64,000 nt of DNA from NCBI GenBank assembly GCA_910588165.1, contig CAJUOR010000001.1, forward strand, positions 17,471 through 81,470. The letters run 5' to 3'. This stretch comes from an uncultured Thomasclavelia sp. (lineage in GTDB: Bacteria > Bacillota_I > Bacilli_A > Erysipelotrichales > Coprobacillaceae). The position numbers were made by a program, and so were the translations under genes. Within the stretch, counting starts at the first letter, position 1. Each line of letters begins with the position of its first letter. The notes below the pieces were generated by a model. That model ran no database searches. It was not told the DNA's origin and saw only the letters and a list, made by a program, of their open reading frames with translations. Of the stretch, positions 1 through 8,980 are shown piece after piece.

Positions 1-264
1 AGCTTCCACTTCTTCTTTTGTTTTATCTTGCTGACGATTTTCCGCCTTAGCCACATAATAGCCTTTAGCGGGAATTGAATAAACATAGCCATCGGCTTCT
101 AAATTCGCATAAACTTTTGTAATCGTATTAGGATTAACACGATACTGACTTGATAATTCCCTAACACTAGGTAGACGATCCTCCGGTTGATAGATACCTA
201 ACGAAATATGTTCCATCAACTCTAAAGTCAATCTTTCATGAATAGATTTTACACCTGTCAGCAT
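1..264 (-). CDS. GntR-family (YtrA-like) transcriptional regulator, 3' end cut by the window
   Basis: The first 88 codons are present; the rest lies outside the window. The ATG at 264 follows an AAAGGGGTGG ribosome site. The protein opens with a winged helix: RLPSVRELSSQYRVNPNTITK (residues 30-50) is the GntR recognition helix region, followed by the wing GYVYSIPAKGYYVA. The extra-short linker and lack of a visible FadR/HutC domain resemble the YtrA/YhcF subgroup, which has only a short C-terminal helical region and usually controls its own operon, often an ABC transporter gene set. The likely targets therefore lie to the left of the window. A perfect 8-bp inverted repeat at 303..329 sits beside its promoter and is a candidate self-operator. 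It is divergent from the purine permease. Confidence 0.82.
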   Translation of the reverse strand, partial: MLTGVKSIHERLTLELMEHISLGIYQPEDRLPSVRELSSQYRVNPNTITKVYANLEADGYVYSIPAKGYYVAKAENRQQDKTKEEVEA

Positions 265-302
265 GGTTTCCACCCCTTTCAATGATAGTATAGCAGAAAG
301 CT

Positions 303-329
303 AACTGTATGGCTATACGTGATACAGTT
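303..329. promoter_or_regulatory. Inverted-repeat operator candidate between gntR and permease
   Basis: AACTGTAT and ATACAGTT form perfect 8-bp arms around an 11-bp centre. The repeat lies just upstream of a minus-strand TATACT -10 box (287..292) that would serve the GntR gene, so a bound protein would cover the -35 region. Size and symmetry suit a YtrA-type GntR dimer. Assignment to that regulator is inference. Confidence 0.5.
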
Positions 330-384
330 GTTTAAGAAAGCTTTAAGAATATGGTCAGATTTTCAAAAGATTTGTCCAAAAACA

Positions 385-412
385 TTGCATTTCTTTAAAA
401 TACTTTTATAAT
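385..412 (+). promoter_or_regulatory. Sigma-A promoter of the NCS2 permease
   Basis: TTGCAT (385..390), a 16-bp spacer and TATAAT (407..412). The ATG at 411 falls inside the -10 box and so cannot be the start codon; this supports translation from 447. Confidence 0.7.
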
Positions 413-446
413 GGAGGTGTATTCTTATAGGAAAAGGGGGAGTTTC

Positions 447-1766
447 ATGTTTGAAAAAATGTTTAAACTGAAAGAAAAGGGTACAAGTGTTAAAACTGAG
501 TTAATCGCCGGATTAACAACATTCTTAGCTATGGCTTATATCTTAGCTGTCAATCCGGGTATGCTTGGTATTACCGGCATGAGCGTTCAGTCTGTTTTCT
601 TAGCAACTGCTATTTCAGCCGGAATTTCAAGTATTATTATGGGTGTTTTAGCTAACTATCCGGTTGCCTTAGCACCTGGTATGGGGGTCAATGCTTTATT
701 TGCGTTTACACTTTGCGGAAGTATGGGATATAGCTGGCAAGCTGCGTTAGCTGCGGTTTTCTTGTCAGGAATTATCTTCATTTTAATTTCTGTTACAGGT
801 ATTCGTAAAATGATCATCAATGCCATTCCTGCTCAACTTAAATTAGCAATCGGGGCAGGGATTGGATTCTTTATTGCCTTTATCGGATTAAAAAATGCAG
901 GTATCATTGTTGCCAATGAATCTACTTTCGTTGCCTTAGGTAAATTAAGTGAACCGACTGTCTTATTAGCTGTTTTCGGTTTAGTTATCACATTATTCTT
1001 ATTAGCGAAAAAAGTTTCAGCTGCTGTCTTTGTGGGGTTAGTTATTACAGCAGTTGTAGGTGTTATCTGCGGTTTAATGGGAATTGAAGGAATGCCGATG
1101 CTTCCTCAACAAGTTTTCTCATTCGACTTTGAAATGCCTACACTTGGGGCATTTGCTTCCGGCTTTGGTGAATTATTCTCAAATCCAAATACATTTATCG
1201 CTTTATTCTCTTTACTGTTTGTAGACTTCTTCGATACAGCAGGTACATTATTAGGTGTAGCCAATCGTGCTAATCTAGTTGATGAAAACGGCGAATTAGA
1301 ACGTATTGAACCGGCTTTATTAAGCGATGCCATCGGTACAACTATCGGTGCCATCTTAGGTACATCAACTGTTACTTCATTTGTAGAATCTACTTCAGGT
1401 GTAGAATCAGGCGGACGTACCGGCTTAACGGCTTGTACAACAGGGATTTTGTTCTTATTATCTGTCTTCTTCTATCCATTATTAAGTACCATCACAAATG
1501 CGGTTACGGCTCCGGCTTTAATTGTTGTCGGTATCTTAATGGCTCAACAATTAGGCGGTATTGATTGGAACGATTTCGTTTTTGCAGCTGCCGGCTTTAC
1601 AACAGTGATTATGATGATTCTATGCTATAGTATTTCTAATGGTATTGCTTTAGGTTTCATTACATATGCTGTTGCTATGGTTGGTACAAACCGTACAAAA
1701 GAAATTAAACCAATCGTTTGGGTTTTAGTTGCTATCTTTATCGTTTACTTTGCAACTGCCCTATAA
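447..1766 (+). CDS. NCS2/AzgA-type purine (hypoxanthine/guanine/adenine) permease
   Basis: A 439-residue polytopic inner-membrane transporter, expected to import purine bases with protons. It has the AzgA/PbuG-type features: TELIAGLTTFLAMAYILAVN near the N-terminus, the conserved NYPVALAPGMGVNALFA segment, LLFVDFFDTAGTLLGVANRA and GTSTVTSFVESTSGVESGGR in the substrate-binding half, with about 12-14 hydrophobic segments. The start is the ATG at 447, preceded by AAAGGGGGAG; the upstream ATG at 411 overlaps the promoter. It is transcribed alone and ends in a hairpin terminator. I looked for a purine riboswitch in the short leader and saw none. The exact base preference cannot be read from sequence. 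Confidence 0.9.
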   Translation: MFEKMFKLKEKGTSVKTELIAGLTTFLAMAYILAVNPGMLGITGMSVQSVFLATAISAGISSIIMGVLANYPVALAPGMGVNALFAFTLCGSMGYSWQAALAAVFLSGIIFILISVTGIRKMIINAIPAQLKLAIGAGIGFFIAFIGLKNAGIIVANESTFVALGKLSEPTVLLAVFGLVITLFLLAKKVSAAVFVGLVITAVVGVICGLMGIEGMPMLPQQVFSFDFEMPTLGAFASGFGELFSNPNTFIALFSLLFVDFFDTAGTLLGVANRANLVDENGELERIEPALLSDAIGTTIGAILGTSTVTSFVESTSGVESGGRTGLTACTTGILFLLSVFFYPLLSTITNAVTAPALIVVGILMAQQLGGIDWNDFVFAAAGFTTVIMMILCYSISNGIALGFITYAVAMVGTNRTKEIKPIVWVLVAIFIVYFATAL

Positions 1767-1784
1767 AAATTCCATATAGCGATA

Positions 1785-1820
1785 AAGATCTTTGAAAGTA
1801 TATTTTCAAAGGTCTTTTAT
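1785..1820 (+). terminator. Intrinsic terminator of the permease gene
   Basis: AAGATCTTTGAAA pairs with TTTCAAAGGTC(TT), followed by TTTTAT. Confidence 0.7.
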
Positions 1821-1861
1821 AATGTTTAAAAGCAATGAACTAATCACACTACTATAATTTA

Positions 1862-1895
1862 TATAAAAGCGGACAAGTAAAGAACACTGTCCGCC
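1862..1895 (-). terminator. Intrinsic terminator of the MacAB-like ABC operon
   Basis: Stem GCGGACA/TGTCCGC with a minus-strand TTTTAT tract, 14 bases beyond the stop of the last operon gene. Confidence 0.75.
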
Positions 1896-1908
1896 TTATA
1901 TTTAACTT

Positions 1909-3162
1909 CTATTCATGTCTTAAAGCTTCAATCGGATCAAGATTAGCCGCCTTATAAGAAGGGATAATACCGAAAACAATCCCTATCAGCATGGAAAATG
2001 AAACTGATAAAATAGCTGCCGGCACACTGATAGCAATCGGTATAACGTTAATTTTAGAAATCACTTGAGCTAAAATAATTCCCACAATAACACCTAAAAT
2101 ACCGCCTAAACTCGTCAATACAACCGACTCGGTCAAGAATTGCATCAAAATCATTTTCTTTCTGGCACCAATCGCCTTTTTCAAACCAATCTCATTAGTT
2201 CTTTCCGTAACTGACACTAACATAATATTCATAACACCTATCCCACCGACTAACAGTGAAATACCCGCAATCCATATCAACATCATATTTGTCGACTGAC
2301 TTAACTGTTGAATCTGTTTAGCTTGTTCCAATAAGTTTTCTGATTTATACTTGATATTTTCATCGGCAACACTTAATCGCCCATTTAGAAGATCTGCTGT
2401 CTTTTGTCCGGCACTTGTCATAGCCTTTGTATCTTTTCCTTTAATCGCAATACTTTGCGGTTCATCATAGCGGTAAATCGCAGGCCATGTGGCATCGGGT
2501 ACATAGACAATACCACTGGATCTTTGTTGATACATATAGTAATCCTCAATTGAGTTAATGACAGGCTCAAATGTTTCCAATTTTGTCACAACCCCCACAA
2601 CCACATAAGGTCTACCTTTAACTTCGATGGTCTTGCCGACAGCTTCTTCGCCCTGAAACAATGACTTTGCCGAATTTTCATCTAAAATAGCTACCTTTTT
2701 AAATTGCTCATAGTCCTTTGACGTAAAGCCTCGACCCTTTCTCAAGACATAATCACAAGTTTCAAAATACTGTGGATCAACCCCATATATATACCCGCCG
2801 GAAATGGATTGGTTCAAATAATATACACCGTCATAATCTTGTCTAGACATAAATAATGAAACATTTTCCACTTCATCTAAAGCTTTAATCTTCTCCACCG
2901 TTTCCTTGTCAATCAGCGGAATACCTGAAGGAATCTGTTCATACGTAAAATCTAATGGATAATCCCCTTGATATATTTGTACATTGACTGTACTGCCCCC
3001 CGAACCGATTAAGTTCTGCTCAATCTGTTGATTGGTTCCCTGAATAATCGAAACGATGGCGATAATTGCCGCAATTCCGATAATAATCCCTAACATAGTT
3101 AAGAATGAACGCATTTTATGTGACCAAATGCCTTGAAACGATAATCTAATATTTTCAATCAT
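1909..3162 (-). CDS. MacB/FtsX-type ABC transporter permease
   Basis: A 417-residue permease with the MacB layout: one N-terminal membrane helix (about 16-43), a large extracytoplasmic domain (about 45-285) and three C-terminal helices carrying the FtsX domain. The cytoplasmic stretch NIMLVSVTERTNEIGLKKAIGARKK is the usual coupling loop, and the protein ends in SYKAANLDPIEALRHE, typical of the family. It is the last gene of a four-gene operon with an ATPase (4633..5322) and two adaptor proteins. Members of this family do not form a channel; they push substrates or peptides at the membrane surface through the adaptor. In Gram-positives the closest known layout is YknXYZ. The substrate is unknown. 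Confidence 0.88.
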   Translation of the reverse strand: MIENIRLSFQGIWSHKMRSFLTMLGIIIGIAAIIAIVSIIQGTNQQIEQNLIGSGGSTVNVQIYQGDYPLDFTYEQIPSGIPLIDKETVEKIKALDEVENVSLFMSRQDYDGVYYLNQSISGGYIYGVDPQYFETCDYVLRKGRGFTSKDYEQFKKVAILDENSAKSLFQGEEAVGKTIEVKGRPYVVVGVVTKLETFEPVINSIEDYYMYQQRSSGIVYVPDATWPAIYRYDEPQSIAIKGKDTKAMTSAGQKTADLLNGRLSVADENIKYKSENLLEQAKQIQQLSQSTNMMLIWIAGISLLVGGIGVMNIMLVSVTERTNEIGLKKAIGARKKMILMQFLTESVVLTSLGGILGVIVGIILAQVISKINVIPIAISVPAAILSVSFSMLIGIVFGIIPSYKAANLDPIEALRHE

Positions 3163-3176
3163 TGTTCAATCCCTCC

Positions 3177-4646
3177 CTATGCCCTTTTATTTGTTTTTAC
3201 GCCTTCTTGGGCGGTCTTGCCATAAGGGAAAGCAATGTAATCTTCTTCTGTCAATCCCGCTTTAATTTCAATCGCATAACCACCTGAAACAATCTGACCG
3301 GTCGTTACATATTGCTTCACTAGTTTGCCGTTACTATCCTTCATCACATAGCTCTTGCCGTTTTCTTCACGAATATAAGAAGACTCTAAGTAAATGCGAT
3401 TTGTTGTTGCCACATCTTGCGAAGCAAATGATAAAGACAAATATTGCCCATTTTTCAAATCATCGGCATTCTCAATATAAGCTGTAAATGAATAATAAGA
3501 ACAGTTAGGATTGCCCATGCCCCAATACATCGGCGATTCATTTGGATAGGTATCAATACTTTGAATTTTAGCTTGATAAGTTAAGCCTGTTTCCCATGAA
3601 GAAGCAGTAATTTCCTGACCAACCTTAATCTTGTCTAGCCACAACTCACTAATATCGGCTTTAACGTATAGTCCATCACTTCCCACAATACTTATGAAAG
3701 CTGAACCATCGTTAGGTAAGGCATTCACATCGCCGATCGTTTTAACCGTACCGCTGATTTCAGCGTAAATTGTACCGTCTTTAACCTGCTTTTCAGTACT
3801 CGACAAGACTAGATTGCTTTGTCTGATATTTAGGTCAATCTCTTTTAATTCGCTCTCTTTTTTACTAATCAACGCTTTTAATTCTTCTTGTGTATAAGTT
3901 TCCTCAACAGGTTCGCTAGGTTCTTCAATTTTAGGATTTCCGTTCAATTCCCACTTAGAATCATCTTCACAATCGTGGAAGAATGATTTTTCGGTAATGA
4001 TTTTTGCCGGTGTCCCCTCTATTCTGATTAACACCTTAAAATCTTTCATATCTCTGACCTTATTGATAAAACTGCCTAAAAGAAATGCATCTTGACTGCA
4101 ATTAAATTGATATTCTTTGACAATCTTGCCTTGCCACTCTATTTCATTGGGCTTAGCCTTGTCAATATCGTCAGCATCTAAATAATTCAATAACATTCCG
4201 TCAACCGTCGTTTTAGGTGGAAGTGAATCCTCCGGTTCTACCGGTTTGACAGGTTGAACACTTCTTAATCTATCTAACTCTTTTTTAGTTGCTTCATAAG
4301 TCTGTTTAAGTCTTTGCACTTCCAAACGCTGTCTATCCAAAGTCATATTTAAACTTTCCATATCAAAAGAAATAATCGCATCACCGACATTTACTTGCTG
4401 ACCTTGGGTAACATGGACCTCTTTGATTACTTGTGTAGCATCTACATAAACTGATTGAGCTTTATCGTTTGTAACCATGCCGTCAGTTTGCATCGTGTCC
4501 TGATAATAACCCATATTGATTAAAGCGACATTTTGAACTTCCGCAACTAATTGACTTTTATTATATGCTCGCACGCCGAAAATAATACCGATAATCGCAA
4601 CCACACTGATACTGACTAAAAGAATAATTTTCTTATATTTCATCAT
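3177..4646 (-). CDS. Membrane-fusion adaptor with an inserted domain (second adaptor of the operon)
   Basis: A 489-residue HlyD/MacA-like adaptor. It has an N-terminal membrane anchor (about 7-25), a barrel-sandwich half (EVHVTQGQQVNVGDAIISFD), a helical arm (about 100-130), the second arm (about 250-285), the second barrel half (GTVKTIGDVNALPNDGSAF) and beta-barrel/membrane-proximal domains. Between the two arms, at about residues 130-248, lies a Pro/Glu-flanked insert with two cysteines (FNCSQD and HDCEDD) that is not part of the standard adaptor hairpin. The first of two ATG codons (4646) has a GGAGGT site inside the ATPase gene, and the reading frames overlap by 14 bases, so translation is probably coupled. 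Role: links the MacB-like permease to the cell envelope. Confidence 0.82.
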   Translation of the reverse strand: MMKYKKIILLVSISVVAIIGIIFGVRAYNKSQLVAEVQNVALINMGYYQDTMQTDGMVTNDKAQSVYVDATQVIKEVHVTQGQQVNVGDAIISFDMESLNMTLDRQRLEVQRLKQTYEATKKELDRLRSVQPVKPVEPEDSLPPKTTVDGMLLNYLDADDIDKAKPNEIEWQGKIVKEYQFNCSQDAFLLGSFINKVRDMKDFKVLIRIEGTPAKIITEKSFFHDCEDDSKWELNGNPKIEEPSEPVEETYTQEELKALISKKESELKEIDLNIRQSNLVLSSTEKQVKDGTIYAEISGTVKTIGDVNALPNDGSAFISIVGSDGLYVKADISELWLDKIKVGQEITASSWETGLTYQAKIQSIDTYPNESPMYWGMGNPNCSYYSFTAYIENADDLKNGQYLSLSFASQDVATTNRIYLESSYIREENGKSYVMKDSNGKLVKQYVTTGQIVSGGYAIEIKAGLTEEDYIAFPYGKTAQEGVKTNKRA

Positions 4647-5322
4647 GACCGGTTACCTCCATACTTGAAATTTCACCATCTATAATATGGAAGCCACGTT
4701 TGGCATGATTGGCAACATTTTGATCATGTGTAATCATGACAACCGTCACACCTTCGTCGTTGAGTGTTTTAAAAAGCTCCATAATAGACTTGCCCGACTT
4801 AGAATCTAACGCCCCTGTCGGTTCATCGGCTAAAAGAATTTTGGGGTGATTGACAATTGCCCGTGCAATCGCAACACGTTGTTTTTGCCCACCTGAAAGC
4901 TGATTTGGCTTAAAGTCAGCCCGATCTTCCAACCCTACTTTCTTTAAGGCTTCTAAGGCTCTTTTTTTCCGTTCCTCTTTTTTCACTCCGGCATAGATTA
5001 AAGGTAATGCAACATTATCTAAAGCACTTTGACGTGGCAAAAGCTGAAAGTTTTGAAAAACAAAACCTATACTGTTTAAACGAATCTCAGATAAATGTTC
5101 ATCATCTAATTTTGAAATATCAACACCATCTAACTCATAAACACCTGAAGTAGCTTTGTCAAGGCAACCGATAATATTCATCAAAGTCGACTTACCCGAT
5201 CCGGAAGGTCCCATAATCGCCACATATTCGCCTTCACTAATCGTTAAAGAAATATCTTTAAGAACCGAAACGACTAAATTCTCTTGCGAATAGTCTTTAA
5301 ATATATTCTTTAATTCAATCAT
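4633..5322 (-). CDS. MacB/LolD-type ABC transporter ATP-binding protein
   Basis: A 229-residue nucleotide-binding subunit that hydrolyses ATP to drive the MacB-like permease. Visible motifs: Walker A GPSGSGKS (about 39-46), Q-loop VFQNFQLLP, signature LSGGQKQRVAIARA (about 142-155), Walker B ILLADEPTGALDS and the H-loop ITHD. The sequence is of the export subgroup typical of MacB, LolD and YknY, where the ATPase is a separate polypeptide. It follows the first adaptor with a 12-base gap and overlaps the second by 14 bases. Strong family assignment; the substrate is not deducible. Confidence 0.92.
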   Translation of the reverse strand: MIELKNIFKDYSQENLVVSVLKDISLTISEGEYVAIMGPSGSGKSTLMNIIGCLDKATSGVYELDGVDISKLDDEHLSEIRLNSIGFVFQNFQLLPRQSALDNVALPLIYAGVKKEERKKRALEALKKVGLEDRADFKPNQLSGGQKQRVAIARAIVNHPKILLADEPTGALDSKSGKSIMELFKTLNDEGVTVVMITHDQNVANHAKRGFHIIDGEISSMEVTGHDEI

Positions 5323-5334
5323 TTCTAATTCCTC

Positions 5335-6654
5335 CTATTCCGCAATCGGCTCCTTTGTGTCATTTGGTGTAGCCCCTTCATCAACTGCTCCATCATCAAT
5401 CATACCATCATCACTAGGCACCTCTTCACCATTAGAATCCGGATTATATAATGGTGAGTTATAATCAACTTCCGATTCATCTCTAACGGTTGTGATACCT
5501 TTATAAAGACCCGGCATTGGCCATGTAATCGCATCTTCCATTGTTAAGCCTTCGGTAATTTCGTAACGCATCAATTCCTCATTGTACTCACCTAAAGTAA
5601 CACTGCGTTTTTCTAATTTATGACTGTTAGTTGACGCCCAAACATAAGCTTTATTATCTTCAAAAACAATGTAGGATTCATCTAACCAGATACCTTCTAA
5701 TTTTGTCGTTTGACCGTAGTCTAACTCAATTAAAACGTGTTGTCCAAGTAATAAACCATCAGTCTTTTCTAATTTAATATAAAATGGATATTGGCTTGTG
5801 CTTTCACCGCTACCGCCACCCATCATATAGTCATTAGAATTACCATCTTCAACTGTTTCGGTATCTATTAAAGTAATGACGCCTTTCCAAACTTTCGTTT
5901 CATCAACTCTAGAACGCACTAAAACCGGCTGATCGGCCGTTAAACTAAAAACATTTTGTTCATCTACTTTACCTTTGATTAAATAATCTCCGGTTGCCAT
6001 AATCGACATAAAGGCTTGCGTATTGCCAAATTGGTCGTATCCTTCGTTGTTAATACTTTTCACAACACCGGCGATTTTACTTGTCACAACAGAATTATCA
6101 ATAGCTTGTTGGTAACGATTCATATCAGCATATTTGCTTTTCTTCGTGTATTCTTGTTCTTTGATTGCCATCTCATTATCTTGAATTTGAATTGTATACT
6201 CAAGTTGTTTATCGTCAGGCGCTTCGGCTTTTTCTTTTTTCAATTCTTCATTTTGAGCCTTGAGGCTTGCAATCTGATTGTCAATGCCTTCAATTTCTAA
6301 AGTTAAACTTGAAATTTGATAGTAAGCATCTTCTGTATCATAAGAAAATAATGGTGTTCCTTCTTCAACCGAATCACCTACCTTCACAAAAATCTCATTG
6401 ACTTTCTGACTGTCATCTTTATTGATATTTTGCGTTTGAGTCGCCTCTACAATGCCTGAGTAACTGTTGCTTGCTCCATTGTTTAATCCCATAATCTCTT
6501 CGATGGTTTGAACATAAACCTTGTCGTTATTCCCACCTGCACTTTTAAAGACAACTTGGTAAATGATTATACTCACGACTATGACTCCCAAACCACCAAG
6601 TAGTAACCAGCGATTTTTATTTTTCGATAAATCGAGCTTCTTTAAATTTTCCAT
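5335..6654 (-). CDS. Membrane-fusion adaptor protein (first gene of the ABC operon)
   Basis: A 439-residue MacA/YknX-like adaptor with an N-terminal membrane segment (about residues 16-36). It continues with a first barrel half containing FVKVGDSVEEGTPLFSYD, a coiled-coil arm rich in Glu/Lys/Gln (about 110-175), a second barrel half (IAGVVKSINNEGYDQFGNTQ) and a C-terminal acidic tail rich in Asp/Glu/Pro. The chosen ATG at 6654 lies six bases after GGGGAGG; a longer frame from 6678 would place that ribosome site inside the gene. Having two non-identical adaptors with one ATPase and one permease is unusual and suggests a hetero-oligomeric adaptor ring or alternative partners. It starts the operon. 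Confidence 0.85.
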   Translation of the reverse strand: MENLKKLDLSKNKNRWLLLGGLGVIVVSIIIYQVVFKSAGGNNDKVYVQTIEEIMGLNNGASNSYSGIVEATQTQNINKDDSQKVNEIFVKVGDSVEEGTPLFSYDTEDAYYQISSLTLEIEGIDNQIASLKAQNEELKKEKAEAPDDKQLEYTIQIQDNEMAIKEQEYTKKSKYADMNRYQQAIDNSVVTSKIAGVVKSINNEGYDQFGNTQAFMSIMATGDYLIKGKVDEQNVFSLTADQPVLVRSRVDETKVWKGVITLIDTETVEDGNSNDYMMGGGSGESTSQYPFYIKLEKTDGLLLGQHVLIELDYGQTTKLEGIWLDESYIVFEDNKAYVWASTNSHKLEKRSVTLGEYNEELMRYEITEGLTMEDAITWPMPGLYKGITTVRDESEVDYNSPLYNPDSNGEEVPSDDGMIDDGAVDEGATPNDTKEPIAE

Positions 6655-6923
6655 ACATTTCCTCCCCAATTTTTGCAATTATATTTTACACTATATGCCC
6701 TTGCTAAAGAATAGATAAGTTCTTAATATTTTCTTATTTCACATAATAGTCGACATTTACCTGAACACTTCTTCAAATTAAACATATTTGTTATGAATTT
6801 AATCATACCATCTTTGATGTTGTGCCTAATATTTGAAAAAGCCTATAATAGAACTTACCTTTTTCTTCTTTCTACTCCATTTTACAATACTCCCTCTTTT
6901 TTTACAAAACATATTGAAATGAA

Positions 6924-6952
6924 ATGACAAATCCTAAAAAAATAGGTAGAAT
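6924..6952 (+). promoter_or_regulatory. Promoter of the ROK kinase with an inverted repeat in the spacer
   Basis: ATGACA (6924..6929), a 17-bp spacer and TAGAAT (6947..6952). The spacer contains CCTA-A6-TAGG, a possible operator half-site pair. A second TATAAT lies near 6845. The rest of the 316-base gap between 6654 and 6971 holds AT-rich sequence with no open frame I can support. Confidence 0.6.
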
Positions 6953-6970
6953 AAAGATGAGGTGAATACA

Positions 6971-7879
6971 ATGAAAAAATATTTAGTTTTTGATTTTGGC
7001 GGGACATTCATCAAATATGCCTTGATGAATGAAAATGGAGAGATTTTAGAAAAAAGTAAGTTTCCAAGCCAAAGGGACAAACATACTTTGGAAACCTTTA
7101 TGTCTGAAATTCAGCACGTTTATCTTAACTACAAGGAACAAATTTCAGGGATTGCCATCAGTTCTCCGGGTCTAGTCGACACAGATAGCGGCATGATTTA
7201 CATTGGTGGTGCTTTAGGCAAATTCTTAGCCGATGTGAATTTGATTGAAGTTGTCAGAAAAACTTGTGATAATATTCCGGTGAGTGTTGAAAACGATGGT
7301 AAATGTGCCGGTTTAGCAGAGATTTGGAAAGGCAGTGCCAAAGATAAGGATAGTGCGATTACGATTGCCTTTGGGACAGGCATCGCCGGATCTGTTGTTT
7401 GGAATAATCACGTCCATCATGGCAAACATTTAATTGCCGGAGAATTTAGTTCATTATTATTAGATGGGGATTATCAAAATTGTGAAGTCATTAACTTTTC
7501 AACCCGATGTGCCACTAGCTCCATGGTTAAAAAAGCAGCCCAAGTATTAAACTTGCCTTTAGAAGAAATGAGCGGAGAAATTTTATTTGAAAAAGCCAGT
7601 CAAGGCGATATGGCTATGCAGGATATTTTAAATGAAACATACTACCACACAGCTATTCAGATTTTAAATATTCAAACGATTTACGATCCCGATGTCTTTT
7701 TAATCGGCGGTGGCATTTCGGAACAGCCATGTGTGATTGAGGGAATTAACCGCTACATTCAAGAAATTCATGCCCAAAGTCCTCGTTTAGTTATTCCTGT
7801 AGTCCGTGCTTGTACATTTAAAAATGATGCTAATTTACTTGGAGCTTTATATCATCATTTAGCTCAATTTGAAAATTAA
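6971..7879 (+). CDS. ROK-family sugar kinase related to beta-glucoside kinases
   Basis: A 302-residue cytoplasmic kinase of the ROK family. The ATP phosphate-binding loop is DFGGTFIKYALMNENG near the N-terminus. The catalytic Asp lies in VENDGKCAGLAE, and the adenosine region is ITIAFGTGIAGSVV. The classical ROK zinc motif CxCGxxGCxE is absent; the equivalent region reads AGEFSSLLLDGDYQNC then NFSTRCATSSMV. BglK-type kinases are likewise zinc-free, so the likely substrate is a phosphorylatable glucoside or hexose rather than N-acetylglucosamine. The ATG at 6971 follows GAGGTG at seven bases; an upstream GTG at 6962 overlaps that site. It is a single gene with its own promoter and terminator. 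Confidence 0.82.
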   Translation: MKKYLVFDFGGTFIKYALMNENGEILEKSKFPSQRDKHTLETFMSEIQHVYLNYKEQISGIAISSPGLVDTDSGMIYIGGALGKFLADVNLIEVVRKTCDNIPVSVENDGKCAGLAEIWKGSAKDKDSAITIAFGTGIAGSVVWNNHVHHGKHLIAGEFSSLLLDGDYQNCEVINFSTRCATSSMVKKAAQVLNLPLEEMSGEILFEKASQGDMAMQDILNETYYHTAIQILNIQTIYDPDVFLIGGGISEQPCVIEGINRYIQEIHAQSPRLVIPVVRACTFKNDANLLGALYHHLAQFEN

Positions 7880-7902
7880 GTTATTTAAATAGCGTTTATT
7901 TT

Positions 7903-7924
7903 AAGGGAATCTGTTCCCTTTTTT
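7903..7924 (+). terminator. Intrinsic terminator of the ROK kinase
   Basis: AAGGGAA/TTCCCTT with a four-base loop and a run of T. Confidence 0.75.
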
Positions 7925-7936
7925 CTGATTTCATCT

Positions 7937-7965
7937 AAAAAACGTATCCTCATAAAGATACGTTT
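7937..7965 (-). terminator. Intrinsic terminator of the 7973..8839 gene
   Basis: AAACGTATC/GATACGTTT around an eight-base loop, with a T tract on the minus strand. Confidence 0.78.
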
Positions 7966-7972
7966 GATCAAA

Positions 7973-8839
7973 CTATTTTCTGACTTCTTTAAAAAAAACA
8001 GTAATCGCTAATGTTTCTTTAACTTTATAAATCATAATTGAAATAAGTGTACTGATTAAACCAATCAAAACAGCTAGTATAAGATTAAATACGAAGATAG
8101 AAACAGACGGTAAAATCGTTAATAACTGTTGAAACATAGTTGTTAGTGCAACTGAGAATGCATTTACGATAATGGCTGAAATCAAAACGTATGGCAAATA
8201 AGTCAAACGCAAGCCGATATAAGTCATAAAATGACCTTTCATGCTTTTGACGGAAGCTGCTAAAGATGCAAATAATCCCATTTCATCTTCTATCACATAA
8301 TAATAAGATAAACTGAAATAAGATTGAACGATAAATCCGATAATAATAGCTACGACAATCCCTAACAATGTCCCTAAGAAAATTGTAATGGCACCATCTG
8401 AGAAGAGGCTTTCGACATTACCTGTAAAAACTACTCTTAGAGCAGTGGCTAATTCATCTAGCGAATGGCTGGAAACATAAACAAAAATCATTAAGGTTAA
8501 AACCTGAACAAGATAGATGACTAATGTTCGCCCCACAAAAGGAATCATAATCTTAAAATATTTTTTAATTCCCGCAAATGTAAAAGAAGCTGTCTTAACT
8601 TCTTTAGCGCGATGCTCATAAGCTAATAAAGAAGCCTTTACCATACCGTATTCAATCGGACTAAATAAAGCCGCAATTAAATAAAGATAAGGTATATTAA
8701 CTTCTGCGCCAATAATATCTAATACAGACTTAGCAACTGCCACAATACCTGTAACCGCAAAAAATGTACCGGTGATATAGTGACTGCTTCTGCTATATAG
8801 CAAATTGGCTTCATTTCTGATTTCTTTAATTGTTTTCAT
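7973..8839 (-). CDS. Polytopic membrane protein, DUF975-like
   Basis: A 288-residue integral membrane protein with about six hydrophobic helices. The N-terminal cytoplasmic stretch IKEIRNEANLL and the loop SLAASVKSMKGHF between helices resemble the DUF975 group of uncharacterised Firmicute membrane proteins, whose members carry a similar Lys/Met-Lys-Gly loop. No catalytic motif is visible. The start has a GGGGAGG site seven bases upstream. It is monocistronic, with a terminator at its end and a divergent DegV gene upstream. The function is unknown; the family call is tentative. Confidence 0.6.
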   Translation of the reverse strand: MKTIKEIRNEANLLYSRSSHYITGTFFAVTGIVAVAKSVLDIIGAEVNIPYLYLIAALFSPIEYGMVKASLLAYEHRAKEVKTASFTFAGIKKYFKIMIPFVGRTLVIYLVQVLTLMIFVYVSSHSLDELATALRVVFTGNVESLFSDGAITIFLGTLLGIVVAIIIGFIVQSYFSLSYYYVIEDEMGLFASLAASVKSMKGHFMTYIGLRLTYLPYVLISAIIVNAFSVALTTMFQQLLTILPSVSIFVFNLILAVLIGLISTLISIMIYKVKETLAITVFFKEVRK

Positions 8840-8927
8840 TTTAAATCCTCCCCGAATAGCTTCATTATATCATAACTTCAATAAAATTGAAATTTTATTA
8901 AAAAAAAGTTTTCTTTTCCTATATTGG

Positions 8928-8956
8928 TTGAGAATGATTTAAAAAAATGCTAGAAT
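8928..8956 (+). promoter_or_regulatory. Promoter of the degV-rnj-phosphoesterase region
   Basis: TTGAGA (8928..8933), a 17-bp spacer and TAGAAT (8951..8956), followed by an AAGGAGG ribosome site. Confidence 0.65.
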
Positions 8957-8980
8957 ATATGAGAAAAGGAGGCGCCAACG

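Noticed and set aside
330..446. Purine riboswitch before the permease
   Set aside because: The leader after the promoter is about 30 bases, too short, and lacks the conserved loops.
6016..6300. 94-residue plus-strand frame
   Set aside because: Antisense to the coiled-coil part of an adaptor protein; low-complexity Phe-rich shadow without a ribosome site.
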